In this document: one piece after another, positions 24,188 through 32,684 of the stretch
How the letters are laid out: every line of letters starts with the position of its first letter
Numbering within the stretch: position 1 is the first letter of the stretch
Assembly (NCBI GenBank): GCA_947246015.1
Contig: CAMXQE010000002.1
Coordinates: 1-64,000 of the forward strand
Direction of reading: 5' to 3'
Origin: an uncultured Lachnospiraceae bacterium
GTDB taxonomy: Bacteria; Bacillota; Clostridia; Lachnospirales; Lachnospiraceae
DNA: 64,000 nt
Position numbers and translations under genes: made by a program
Notes under the pieces: model-generated
Databases searched by the model: none
The model's input: the letters and a program-made list of their open reading frames with translations, nothing else
Told to the model about the DNA's origin: nothing

Positions 24188-24415
24188 TTATTCCTCCTGC
24201 AGCCGGCACACCAGCGCATAGATAGCCTCTGCCGAATTAAAGTTCTCAGGCAGCAGGTTCTCCACATTAATCTCTATTCCATACAGACTATTCAGTTCCC
24301 CTACTATGGCGATAATATCAAACGAATCCAAAACCCCGTCATCAATTAATTTTTTCTCCGAAGTAAAATCCAAATCCGGACGTACATCTGACAGCAACTG
24401 CATCAATTCTTCCAT
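24188..24415 (-). CDS. Acyl/aminoacyl carrier protein (DltC-like)
   Basis: This 75-residue acidic helical protein has the phosphopantetheine attachment site LIDDGVLDSFDIIAIVGEL, with the serine in DSFD (about residue 31). It is the expected length of DltC or ACP. An AGAGGG site overlaps the end of the ligase gene, which ends 3 nt upstream, so the two are coupled. It should carry the activated acyl group as a thioester for the ligase, decarboxylase and MBOAT of this operon. Confidence 0.88.
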   Translation of the reverse strand: MEELMQLLSDVRPDLDFTSEKKLIDDGVLDSFDIIAIVGELNSLYGIEINVENLLPENFNSAEAIYALVCRLQEE

Positions 24416-24418
24416 TGT

Positions 24419-25939
24419 TTATCCCTCTCTTTTCCGTTTTTCTATGTACTCTTCTTTCAGCCTTACCCGGTCAATTTTGCCGTTCTTATTCATGGGCAGA
24501 CCTTCCATGAAACAATACCGGTTCGGCCACATATACTTGGGCAGCTTTTCCTTTAATCCCTCTATAATCTTTTTGTCGCAGGCCTCCCCTGCCTGATAAA
24601 ACAGATATATCCTGCCGTTCACACTGTCAAAGATACAGCAGGCTGCATCGATGAACGGAAGCGAATTCACGATTATCTCAATTTCTCCCAATTCAATCCG
24701 GTGCCCCATATGCTTAATCTGATAATCTTTTCTCGAACAGAATTCCAGCTCGTGAGCCGCATTATACCTTGCCATATCACCCGTATGATAGATTTTCTCC
24801 GCATACGACCCATTGCAGGGATTCACGGTAAATACCTCCTCTGTTTTTTCAGGGTTTCTGTAATAACCAAGCGCCAGACTGCTCCCCCTGACACATAATT
24901 CCCCCTCCTTTCCGGTTTCTTTTATCCTGTTTCCGTCTTCCCCTAACAAAAATACCCCGGTATTCCGGAATGCTTTCCCGATAGGCAGCGCCTCATCATC
25001 GGCAAATTCCCTATCTACGATGTAGTAAGTACAGTTACAGGTTATTTCCGTCGGCCCGTAAAGATTCACATACATGGCATCCGGAATATACCTGCGCCAA
25101 TAATTCAATACCTTATTGGACATCACTTCCCCGGAAAACATAATCTGCCGCAGATATCCGGGCGTCATCTTGTCAAATGCCTTAAAGTTCTCGATAATTC
25201 TCATGGCGGAAACCGCCCAGAAAATGGTTGTTATTTTCCTGTCATCCAGATATTGCACCAGTAAGCCGGGAAGTGAAAATAATTTTTTTGGTATCACTTC
25301 CAAAGAAGCGCCCTTACTTAAACACACATAAATATCCTTTGTAGACACGTCAAAATCAAACGGAGCCTGATTCCCTATTATCATATCTTCCGTAAAATGA
25401 AAGGCCCGGTCGAATTGTTCCGCCAAATCAATGACCGAACGGTGGCAAACCAAAACTCCCTTCGGCACACCGGTAGAGCCGGATGTGAAAATCGCATAAA
25501 GCGGGTCCGTGTCTATGGCGGAGTTCCTGATATCCGCCAAAACTTCCTCCCGGATATCCCCGCTTATGATTTCCTCCACGGAAAAAGTCTTTACGTCATA
25601 CTCTGCGGTTCCTCCGGCCGCATTGATGATACATGCCGGCTGCAGGGTTTCCATAATTAATTCCTGACGCCCTTTTGGTAAATGAACATCAATCGGACAA
25701 TAAAAGTTTCCGCTGTAAACAATACTCATAAAGGCCACCAGCGTGCTTATATTCCTGTCTATCATCACCGCAACCGGACGGTTCCTTTCCTGTAAGGTTC
25801 CTGCCAGAAAACTGCCGCCCCGGCGCGCTGCCTCTTCCAGCTTTCCATATGTAACGCTCCCATGCTCATCCGAAAAAGCCTTTTTATCCGGATGTTCCTC
25901 CGCCGCCCGCTCCAGATACTCCAGTACATTCGTTATCAT
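24419..25939 (-). CDS. AMP-forming amino acid/acyl-[carrier protein] ligase (DltA-like)
   Basis: This 506-residue ANL-superfamily enzyme has the adenylation motifs in order: IFTSGSTGVPKGVLV (A3), QAPFDFDVSTKDIYVCLSKG (A4 region), NLYGPTEITCNCTY (A5), YHTGDMARY (A7), DYQIKHMGHRIELGEIE (A8) and NKNGKIDRV with the A10 lysine. The layout is that of DltA and stand-alone NRPS-type adenylation enzymes. It would activate an amino acid with ATP and load it on the ACP encoded just downstream. The pocket cannot be decoded by eye, so D-alanine is only one option. The operon has no separate condensation domain. Confidence 0.85.
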   Translation of the reverse strand: MITNVLEYLERAAEEHPDKKAFSDEHGSVTYGKLEEAARRGGSFLAGTLQERNRPVAVMIDRNISTLVAFMSIVYSGNFYCPIDVHLPKGRQELIMETLQPACIINAAGGTAEYDVKTFSVEEIISGDIREEVLADIRNSAIDTDPLYAIFTSGSTGVPKGVLVCHRSVIDLAEQFDRAFHFTEDMIIGNQAPFDFDVSTKDIYVCLSKGASLEVIPKKLFSLPGLLVQYLDDRKITTIFWAVSAMRIIENFKAFDKMTPGYLRQIMFSGEVMSNKVLNYWRRYIPDAMYVNLYGPTEITCNCTYYIVDREFADDEALPIGKAFRNTGVFLLGEDGNRIKETGKEGELCVRGSSLALGYYRNPEKTEEVFTVNPCNGSYAEKIYHTGDMARYNAAHELEFCSRKDYQIKHMGHRIELGEIEIIVNSLPFIDAACCIFDSVNGRIYLFYQAGEACDKKIIEGLKEKLPKYMWPNRYCFMEGLPMNKNGKIDRVRLKEEYIEKRKREG

Positions 25940-26001
25940 AATCCAGTTTCATCCTTTCCAATTCCAATTCCAATACCACCGCAGAACCGTAGAAATATCA
26001 C

Positions 26002-27525
26002 TTAAAATCCCTGGTAAATAAAATCCGCCGCATTGTACCCCGGCCCATACTTGCCGTAAATCAGAACCAAAAGAAACAGTACAATCCACGTAAACCAGCG
26101 GAACACGAGACACTGCCTGTCCATCCAGTTCCGGGCATAGCCGTATTTTTCGCTTAAAATCCCGACAATGACCAGCAAAAGCACGGCAATGGCAATCAAA
26201 TGAATATCACCCCATGTAACCCCGAAATTCAGTATGCTCCCGTCAAAAAATATCCATGGATTGAACACTCTCCCCACAGCCGTTTCCGCCGCCTGTTTCA
26301 GCAATACAACGCCTTTTCTCAGACCAACGCTGAAAAAAGCCGCCCCTACTGCATAAATCAGATACGTCCTTGCCGACTGGAACAAATGCCAGCTGAAACT
26401 TTCCGTCCGGAAACCAAGTTTATCCGCCGCTTTCTGAAACACCGGGGACAACAGTTCTCCCAGCATCAGGATTATCCAATACCACAGACTGACCCCGACA
26501 ATGTACCGGAGTGCGCCGTGCCATACACCCATAACCATCCAAAGTACAAACATGCCTGCAGCGGTAGCAATGAATTTTCCCACCGTCTTGCCGAATTTCT
26601 TCCGCATGGACTTACTGAACTTTACCATCCATTTCGATTTTAACAACGGATATAGCACATACCCTTTCGCCCATGCTCCCAAAGTAATGTGCCACCTCTG
26701 CCAGAACTCCTGCGAAGACCTGGAAAAGAAGGGATTCCTGAAGTTCTCCGCCAGCCGGATGTCAAACATTTCCGCGACCCCGATTACAATATCCATACAG
26801 CCTGAAAAATCCGCATACATCTGAACCGGATACAGCAGAATCGCTATCCATGAATAAAAGCCGTTATAGAGACTCAAATCGGCCGTAATCCCGGAAACAA
26901 TGATACCGACTCTTTCTGCCAGAACCAGCTTCTTAAAAAATCCCCACAAAACCCGCTGGGCTCCATGCGCCACATTCAAGTATTGGAATTTATGCTTTTG
27001 GTATAACGTCTCCAGCTGACTATACTGGCTGATGGGACCGGTCGTAAGCTGCGGGAAAAAACATACGAACAAAAATAACTTCAAAGGGTTTTTCTGCGGT
27101 TCCACCACTTCCCACGCACAGTCCAAAATATAGCCGAGAATCTGCAGCGTATAATACCCCATCCCCAGCGCCGCAACCAGTTCCATATCCGTATCCCTTA
27201 CCGCAAAGGCCCAAAACTCATATCCTTTAAAAATAAACCAAAGAATGATATTTACTGCCAATGCAGCCACCGTCAGCGCCGTAACGGCCCACGCCGGCCC
27301 GTTCCCGTTTTTTCTTATCCTGTCTATCCACATGGTACATACATACGCCGTCAACGCAGAAATCACCAGATAAATAATCGTATGGTTCCTTGCTGCCGCA
27401 CAATAAAAAATCAGACTCATGCCTAAAAGAACCACCCACTGCCATGATTTCGGCAGAAGATAATATACGACCAGCCCGGCTGACACAAATATCAAAAATT
27501 GAAACGAAGTAATTGTCATGAACAT
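26002..27525 (-). CDS. MBOAT-family O-acyltransferase
   Basis: This second complete MBOAT (507 residues) has TLQILGYILDCAW, YPVQMYADFSGCMDIVIG, FWQRWHITLGAWAKGYVLYP and the histidine in MGVWHGALRYIVGV. It starts at the ATG at 27525 behind TAGGTG; the ACP gene ends just upstream, and a GTG at 27534 is an alternative. It belongs to the module with ACP, MaoC-like, transketolase, aldo/keto reductase and FkbH-like proteins and pairs with the SGNH protein at 32681. It probably exports the acyl group assembled on that ACP onto the glycan. Confidence 0.87.
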   Translation of the reverse strand: MFMTITSFQFLIFVSAGLVVYYLLPKSWQWVVLLGMSLIFYCAAARNHTIIYLVISALTAYVCTMWIDRIRKNGNGPAWAVTALTVAALAVNIILWFIFKGYEFWAFAVRDTDMELVAALGMGYYTLQILGYILDCAWEVVEPQKNPLKLFLFVCFFPQLTTGPISQYSQLETLYQKHKFQYLNVAHGAQRVLWGFFKKLVLAERVGIIVSGITADLSLYNGFYSWIAILLYPVQMYADFSGCMDIVIGVAEMFDIRLAENFRNPFFSRSSQEFWQRWHITLGAWAKGYVLYPLLKSKWMVKFSKSMRKKFGKTVGKFIATAAGMFVLWMVMGVWHGALRYIVGVSLWYWIILMLGELLSPVFQKAADKLGFRTESFSWHLFQSARTYLIYAVGAAFFSVGLRKGVVLLKQAAETAVGRVFNPWIFFDGSILNFGVTWGDIHLIAIAVLLLVIVGILSEKYGYARNWMDRQCLVFRWFTWIVLFLLVLIYGKYGPGYNAADFIYQGF

Positions 27526-27534
27526 GGGACGCAC

Positions 27535-27777
27535 CTATTTGCCCAATTGTAAAATAATATCGACCATTTCCCCGACATTCTTCATGGTAACAACCTTTCC
27601 CATCGGTATCTTAAATGCAAACTCTTCCTCCACGGCAACTACCAGATTGATGTGCTCAAAGGAATCCCATTCATCAATATCATCCGCTGTCGTATCGTCG
27701 TTCACCTCGATGGTCTCATCATCAAATACATCCTGAAAAACCTTATTCAATCTTTCATATACTTCTTCTCTGCTCAT
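27535..27777 (-). CDS. Acyl carrier protein
   Basis: This 80-residue acidic protein has the 4'-phosphopantetheine site DIDEWDSFEHINLVVAVEEE (serine in DSFEH, about residue 39) and the usual four-helix ACP length. It lies 9 nt from the MBOAT gene and 27 nt after the MaoC-like gene. The FkbH-like enzyme in the same operon suggests it carries a three-carbon hydroxyacyl group derived from glycolysis. It differs clearly from the ACP at 24188, so each module has its own carrier. Confidence 0.9.
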   Translation of the reverse strand: MSREEVYERLNKVFQDVFDDETIEVNDDTTADDIDEWDSFEHINLVVAVEEEFAFKIPMGKVVTMKNVGEMVDIILQLGK

Positions 27778-27804
27778 TTTCTTTCCTGTTCCTTTCTCTC
27801 ATCC

Positions 27805-28233
27805 TTATTTTAAAACCAATACCTTCATCCTGGCCCTGGATACCAGCTGATTCTTCTGATTCCTTATCATGACTTTCAGCCGGATTAATCCCATCCCCTC
27901 TTCTTTTTCCGTCACTTCCCCGGTTACTGTAAGTATATCGCCGGTAAATACCGGCTTTAAAAACGAAATCTCGTCAAAACTATGAATCAGACTGTATTTT
28001 CCCGGCAGATACATCCCCGCCATCGTAGAATAAAAAGAAGCGGTCAGCATACCGAATACCGCGTGCTGCGGAAACTTTCCGTTTCCTGTTTCACGTGCAA
28101 ATGCATCGTCCCTGTGCAGCGGATTATCATCGCCTGAAATATCACGGAATGCATGTTCCATCTCCGGCGTGATTTCTTTTTCAAAAGACTCTTTCATTCC
28201 AACCGAAAGTTCAGCAAATTTATATTCCCTCAT
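27805..28233 (-). CDS. MaoC-like hot-dog-fold hydratase
   Basis: The 142-residue protein has the MaoC/(R)-hydratase pattern: FRDISGDDNPLHRDDAFARE contains the catalytic Asp and His of the hydratase motif, followed by FGMLTASFYSTMAGMYLPG. Such enzymes add or remove water on acyl thioesters (CoA or ACP). Here the substrate is probably the thioester on the nearby ACP. The ATG at 28233 follows AAGGAG and lies inside the end of the transketolase C-terminal gene (14-nt overlap), indicating coupling. Some MaoC-fold proteins act as thioesterases instead. Confidence 0.8.
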   Translation of the reverse strand: MREYKFAELSVGMKESFEKEITPEMEHAFRDISGDDNPLHRDDAFARETGNGKFPQHAVFGMLTASFYSTMAGMYLPGKYSLIHSFDEISFLKPVFTGDILTVTGEVTEKEEGMGLIRLKVMIRNQKNQLVSRARMKVLVLK

Positions 28234-29149
28234 TGGCAAGTTTCTCCTTTATACAGCTGTAAATCGACGCAGCATCCAGTCCATTGGCTGCCCTCACTCC
28301 CTTATGGGTACCGTATCCGACAGCAAAGACATCCTTCAGCCCGATTCTGTGCAGTTTCACCCCGATACCATTATCGGCAAGCGTTTCCGCAATCAGGCTC
28401 CCCAGTCCGCCGCTGATATTATGCTCCTCCACCGAGAACATCATCCTGGATTTTTGCGCCATCCTCACTGCATTTTCCCCATCGAACGGTTTGATGGTAT
28501 GGACATTCACCAGATTCACCCGGATTCCTTCCTCCAGGAGCATCTCCGCCGCCCTGTCCGCTTCCTCCAGTATACTGCCGGTCACAAACACCGTGATTTC
28601 CCCGCCGTCCCTCAATACCTCGTTTTTTCCAACGGTTATCCGGTAATTTTCCTCATAAAATTCCTTTTCATGATTCATGCCAATCCTGATGTAAACCGGG
28701 CCCTGATGCACATAGGCCGCTTCCACGCACTCCGCCGTCTGCTTCGGCGTGGCAGGTGATAAAATCATCAGGTTGGGAATCGAGCGAAGGACAGCCACAT
28801 CTTCCGTCGTGTGATGGGTCGGCCCTAAAGAGCTCCACGCCAGACCGCTCCCCATCCCTGCCACTTTTACATTCAGATTTTGGAAACAGATGTCGTCCCG
28901 GATGAATTCCAAAGAACGGTACGCGAGAAAAGCTCCTGCCGTAAAGACAAACGGCACTTTTCCCACGGTTGCCATTCCGGCAGCGGCAGCCACCATGTTT
29001 TCTTCACTGATTCCGAAATTGTAAATCTGCTCCGGAAAATTCCTGCGGAACATTTCGTCATACCCCGTTCCGCTGTCCGCCAGCACATGAAATACATTGC
29101 GGTCCTTCTCCGCCAGCTCCATCAGCTTTCCGATATATGCACTCTGCAT
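28220..29149 (-). CDS. Transketolase-like protein, C-terminal subunit
   Basis: The 309 residues cover the pyrimidine-binding and C-terminal domains of transketolase. The thiamine-activating glutamate lies in FGISEENMVAAAAGMA (about residue 47), and THHTTEDVAVLRSIPNL and SVEEHNISGGLGSLIAE are typical of the family. The N-terminal half is a separate gene at 29227, as in many split transketolases. It is embedded between ACP-modifying genes rather than pentose phosphate genes. One possibility is transfer of a two-carbon ketol unit to a carrier-bound acceptor; another is making an unusual sugar. Confidence 0.87.
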   Translation of the reverse strand: MQSAYIGKLMELAEKDRNVFHVLADSGTGYDEMFRRNFPEQIYNFGISEENMVAAAAGMATVGKVPFVFTAGAFLAYRSLEFIRDDICFQNLNVKVAGMGSGLAWSSLGPTHHTTEDVAVLRSIPNLMILSPATPKQTAECVEAAYVHQGPVYIRIGMNHEKEFYEENYRITVGKNEVLRDGGEITVFVTGSILEEADRAAEMLLEEGIRVNLVNVHTIKPFDGENAVRMAQKSRMMFSVEEHNISGGLGSLIAETLADNGIGVKLHRIGLKDVFAVGYGTHKGVRAANGLDAASIYSCIKEKLANEGI

Positions 29150-29226
29150 AACGATACCATGCCTTTCTTATCCTTTTTTCTCCTGCTTCCCTGTTTCTAA
29201 CCCACCCGTTTCCAGCCGGCCGGTTC

Positions 29227-30060
29227 CTACGCCAGTTCGGCATCACTGATTCCCAATTCTTCCCTGAAAACTTTCAATTCCTTTTTTCCGGGCAGTTTAA
29301 AATGCCAGTTGGGATTGTCTTCCATAATGGAAACTCCCTTGCCCTTCACCGTATGGGCGATAATCAGGCAGGGCATTCCGGATTCATTTGGCATACGGAA
29401 CCTGTTTTCCAACGCTTGGACATCGTGTCCGTCTACCTCAGCCACATCCCATCCAAAGGAAGCCCATTTTTCATTCCAGTTAGCCATTCCCATTGTTTTT
29501 TCCACAAAATCCATCTTCTGAATCCGGTTGCAGTCCAAAACCGCCACCAGATTATCCAGCTGAAACGCTGCCGCAGACATAGCCGCTTCCCACACGGTCC
29601 CTTCCTCACATTCCCCGTCACCCAGAACCGCATATACTTTCGCCGGGCTGCGGTCCGCCTTTAATGCCATTGCCATACCGACCGCCATAGACAGTCCGTG
29701 TCCCAGCGAACCGGTCGTTGCTTCCACCCATTCGCTGTCCCTCAGACACGGTTCGCCGCCGATACGGGAACCGGGCTGCAGATAAGAATCATATTCTTCC
29801 TCTGTCAGCAGTCCTGCCTTAGCCATGACTGCATACAATGCCAGCCCTGCATGTCCTTTGCTCAGAATCAGCCTGTCCCTGTCCGCCCATTTCGGATTGG
29901 AACAGTCATAACGGAGCGCTTTTTTTATATAAAATGCATACAGGATTTCCAAACTGGAATAACAGGATGCCAGGTGAGCCATCCCGCCCTTGTATCCTGT
30001 CAGGAATATTTTTTTCCGGAGTTCTTTCAGCTCTTTTTCTTCTTTTAATATTTTATCCAA
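29227..30060 (-). CDS. Transketolase-like protein, N-terminal subunit
   Basis: This is the thiamine diphosphate-binding half. LILSKGHAGLALYAVMAKAG and TTGSLGHGLSMAVGMAMALK precede the metal/ThDP motif GDGECEEGTVWEA through to VLDCNRIQ (GDG...N). It is about 277 residues, the normal length for this subunit. The start is a TTG: AGGTG at the end of the aldo/keto reductase gene lies at a suitable distance from the TTG at 30060, and a TTG at 30066 is also possible. It overlaps the reductase gene and is followed after 77 nt by the C-terminal subunit. Confidence 0.87.
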   Translation of the reverse strand: MDKILKEEKELKELRKKIFLTGYKGGMAHLASCYSSLEILYAFYIKKALRYDCSNPKWADRDRLILSKGHAGLALYAVMAKAGLLTEEEYDSYLQPGSRIGGEPCLRDSEWVEATTGSLGHGLSMAVGMAMALKADRSPAKVYAVLGDGECEEGTVWEAAMSAAAFQLDNLVAVLDCNRIQKMDFVEKTMGMANWNEKWASFGWDVAEVDGHDVQALENRFRMPNESGMPCLIIAHTVKGKGVSIMEDNPNWHFKLPGKKELKVFREELGISDAELA

Positions 30061-30898
30061 ACTCAATCACCTCATCCGGGTCAATTCCAATTCCGCCGCA
30101 ATAGGGAATCCCATCCACAGCCCTTGTTTCTTCCTCATCCAGTTCAAAACCGAAAATATCCATATTTTCTGCAAGCCTGTCCGGATTCACTGTTTTCGGA
30201 ATGACCACCATCCCTTTCTGAACAGCCCATCTTAAGCAAATCTGTGCTGCTGTCTTCCCCTTCTTTCCCGCAATCTGCATCAATGTATCATTCTGCAGAA
30301 TCTGCCCGTTTCCCAAAGGACTGCTTGCCTCCGGAACGATTCCCTCCGCCATGCAGAATGAAACCGTATCCTCCTGCATCATTCCCGGATGGAATTCCAG
30401 CTGATTGACCATAGGCATGATTTCAGCCGTTTTCTTCAACTCTTTCAAATGATGCGCCTTAAAATTACATACCCCGACTGCTCTTACCTTCCCTTCTTTA
30501 TAAAGGGATTCCATTCCTCTCCATGTATCTGCATTGATTCCGGCCCAGTCAGGATACAGCTTAGGAGAAGCAGGCCAGTGAATCAGGTACAAATCCAGAT
30601 AATCCGTTTTCAGCTTCTTAAGTGACTTTTCGCAGGCTTTTCTGACATTTTCATATCCCCTGCCGGTATTCCAGACCTTATCGGAAAGGAAGAGTTCCCC
30701 GCGCTCCAGGGGAAGGTTTGTAACCGCCCGCCCTATTGCCATCTCATTGCTGTATGCCGCAGCCGTATCAATCAGACGATAGCCAAGGTTATACGCATGT
30801 TCCAAAAGCGTTCCCATGAGTTCCTTATCTGTAATCTGCCAGGTTCCCAAGCCGATTTGCGGAATCAACACGCCGTTTGACAATTTAATCTGCTTCAT
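30053..30898 (-). CDS. Aldo/keto reductase
   Basis: This 281-residue NADPH-dependent (beta/alpha)8 reductase has LIPQIGLGTWQITDKE at the start and the catalytic Asp-Tyr-Lys-His set visible as DTAAAYSNE, SDKVWN and LDLYLIHWPA. The NADP-binding CLRWAVQKGMVVIPKTVNPD lies near the end. It reduces carbonyls to alcohols. Its start overlaps the FkbH-like gene by 14 nt and its end overlaps the transketolase gene, so it is part of the acyl-building module and probably reduces a keto group formed there, or makes a polyol. Confidence 0.87.
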   Translation of the reverse strand: MKQIKLSNGVLIPQIGLGTWQITDKELMGTLLEHAYNLGYRLIDTAAAYSNEMAIGRAVTNLPLERGELFLSDKVWNTGRGYENVRKACEKSLKKLKTDYLDLYLIHWPASPKLYPDWAGINADTWRGMESLYKEGKVRAVGVCNFKAHHLKELKKTAEIMPMVNQLEFHPGMMQEDTVSFCMAEGIVPEASSPLGNGQILQNDTLMQIAGKKGKTAAQICLRWAVQKGMVVIPKTVNPDRLAENMDIFGFELDEEETRAVDGIPYCGGIGIDPDEVIEFG

Positions 30899-32684
30899 TG
30901 ACTTTAATCACCTTATTCTTTTTTTCATATTCATCGCGGATGATGAATTCCCACTCTGTGTTGCCCGCGGCGTCCTCACTTATCTTATCAAACCCCTGCA
31001 TTGCGTAAAATTCTTTCACCATCCCGTTCTTTGCCGTAGGATAATAGTATCCCCTTAAACGGCTGATTCCGCGCTCCCGGCATTTTGAAACCAGTTCGTC
31101 CATCATTGCAAATTCCATATCCCTTTTCAGGACACGGCAGCTCATGAGCCATAAATCAATATGGAACAATGTCCCATCCGCTTCATCCTTGTGGCCGAAC
31201 ACAACAGAAACCACCCCGTTATCACCAAATTTGTCGTTCAGCTTTCCATATAAGGTAATATAGTCCGGGTCTCCGGCAAAACCTTCTATATCCGCCTGAC
31301 TGCACCTTTTCGTCGTCAGATTAAACTGATTGCTTTTATTGGTCAGCTGGGCAATACGTGCCATATACATCGGCGCAAAAGGCTGTATTTCCGCATCCAT
31401 ATCCAGCGAAAGCAGATAATCGGCATAATCCGTATAACCTGCCTCCTGTTTCTTTCGTTCCGCATTTGCCTTATACATATCGTTCCGCTTTAAATCGTCA
31501 TCGGAGAGGCTTGTCACCTCAAAATACCCGGCGCGGTCCAGTGTCGTAATGAATCTGACCACATCCTCCACTTCCGGAACCCTGACTCCCGGTATCTGGG
31601 ATTTGACAATATGGCGCTCCGCCGGATTGTCATCCACAAATACCAGACTGTCCGTGCCGATATTCAATTCCTTTGCAATTTCTTCAATATTCCGGTCCTT
31701 GTTCTCCCAATTCGCCTTTATGACGAGGAAATCCTCCGGCTTCAGTATACTGTCCGGACGATTCAGACCTGCCAGCGCATTCTCTTCATCGTTCTTGGAA
31801 TCAATGGTCAGAAGCACCCCTAAATCCTTATGTGCTTTCAGATATTCCTGGAATTCACTGTATAACTGTCCCATGGAGGTTTCCTGTCCGATTTCGATGT
31901 TGTCTACACCGTCATCTCCTACCACCCCGCCCCAGAGCGTATTATCCAAATCCAGCACAAACGCCTTCTGGTTTTTTCCGTAAACCGACTTGATGATATT
32001 CGTGACATTATATGCCAGTTCCGGTATTGCCTGGACTGCACAGGCATATTTATACATGTGCCAGTAAAACGGGTCTGCCCACTTCTGCAGCCCGTAACAG
32101 GATGCCATATAATTGATGTCATTAATGAAAAAATTCTTATGCTTTCTGGCATATGCAGCAAATTTCTCATTCAGCCTGTTGATGAAATTCAGCCTGCCAT
32201 GGGAATCCGAAAAATCCGAATTTCCGAGCAGACGGTAAAAAGGCTGTTCAAAATTATTCTGGATAACGGAACACTGATAGGAATCCTCTATTTTATCCCA
32301 CATCTGTTCAAACGGTGCATATACCTCTTCCAAAAGTTCTTCTATCTGTGCTTCCGAATCCCTTACGGTGGGAAAATCCTTTATATTCCTGGAACTCGTA
32401 TGGATAAAGATGACATCCGGATGAAATTCCGTCAGCTCCGGATTATCAAACATAACATCCTGCCAGTACTGGTTGTATTCGGATTCATAGAAAACAGGCT
32501 CTATCCCGATATTGAGCAGGAACAGTTCCATCATCTCTTTTAAATCATGCGTCGTGGAACCGCCTAAAATGGCTATGCGCTTCGGAATCCTGTTCTGTCC
32601 CTCTTCTCCGGTCAGACTCCTTTTAATCGATTTCCTTTTTTTCAAAATATATTCCGCATTGAACGGATATTCCAATTCTTTCAA
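30885..32684 (-). CDS. HAD-IIIC, FkbH-like acyl-ACP-forming enzyme
   Basis: This 599-residue protein has the FkbH layout. The N-terminal SGNH-like region carries RIAILGGSTTHDLKEMMELF. The HAD phosphatase domain has the DxDxT motif AFVLDLDNTLWGGVVGDDGV (about residue 245) and VFVDDNPAERHIVKSQIPG. The C-terminal GNAT-like region ends in YYYPTAKNGMVKEFYAMQGF. FkbH proteins take 1,3-bisphosphoglycerate and place D-glycerate on an ACP. The TTG start is supported by AGGAGG 6 nt upstream and by a 4-nt overlap with the SGNH gene. It would start the acyl chain on the ACP at 27535. Confidence 0.87.
   Translation of the reverse strand: MKELEYPFNAEYILKKRKSIKRSLTGEEGQNRIPKRIAILGGSTTHDLKEMMELFLLNIGIEPVFYESEYNQYWQDVMFDNPELTEFHPDVIFIHTSSRNIKDFPTVRDSEAQIEELLEEVYAPFEQMWDKIEDSYQCSVIQNNFEQPFYRLLGNSDFSDSHGRLNFINRLNEKFAAYARKHKNFFINDINYMASCYGLQKWADPFYWHMYKYACAVQAIPELAYNVTNIIKSVYGKNQKAFVLDLDNTLWGGVVGDDGVDNIEIGQETSMGQLYSEFQEYLKAHKDLGVLLTIDSKNDEENALAGLNRPDSILKPEDFLVIKANWENKDRNIEEIAKELNIGTDSLVFVDDNPAERHIVKSQIPGVRVPEVEDVVRFITTLDRAGYFEVTSLSDDDLKRNDMYKANAERKKQEAGYTDYADYLLSLDMDAEIQPFAPMYMARIAQLTNKSNQFNLTTKRCSQADIEGFAGDPDYITLYGKLNDKFGDNGVVSVVFGHKDEADGTLFHIDLWLMSCRVLKRDMEFAMMDELVSKCRERGISRLRGYYYPTAKNGMVKEFYAMQGFDKISEDAAGNTEWEFIIRDEYEKKNKVIKVNEAD

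Noticed and set aside
24188..25939. Calling the ligase and carrier protein true dltA and dltC
   Set aside because: The operon contains a decarboxylase, and substrate specificity cannot be read by eye, so only dlt-like is justified.
28220..30060. Housekeeping transketolase
   Set aside because: It is split and overlaps genes for ACP chemistry; no pentose phosphate genes are nearby.
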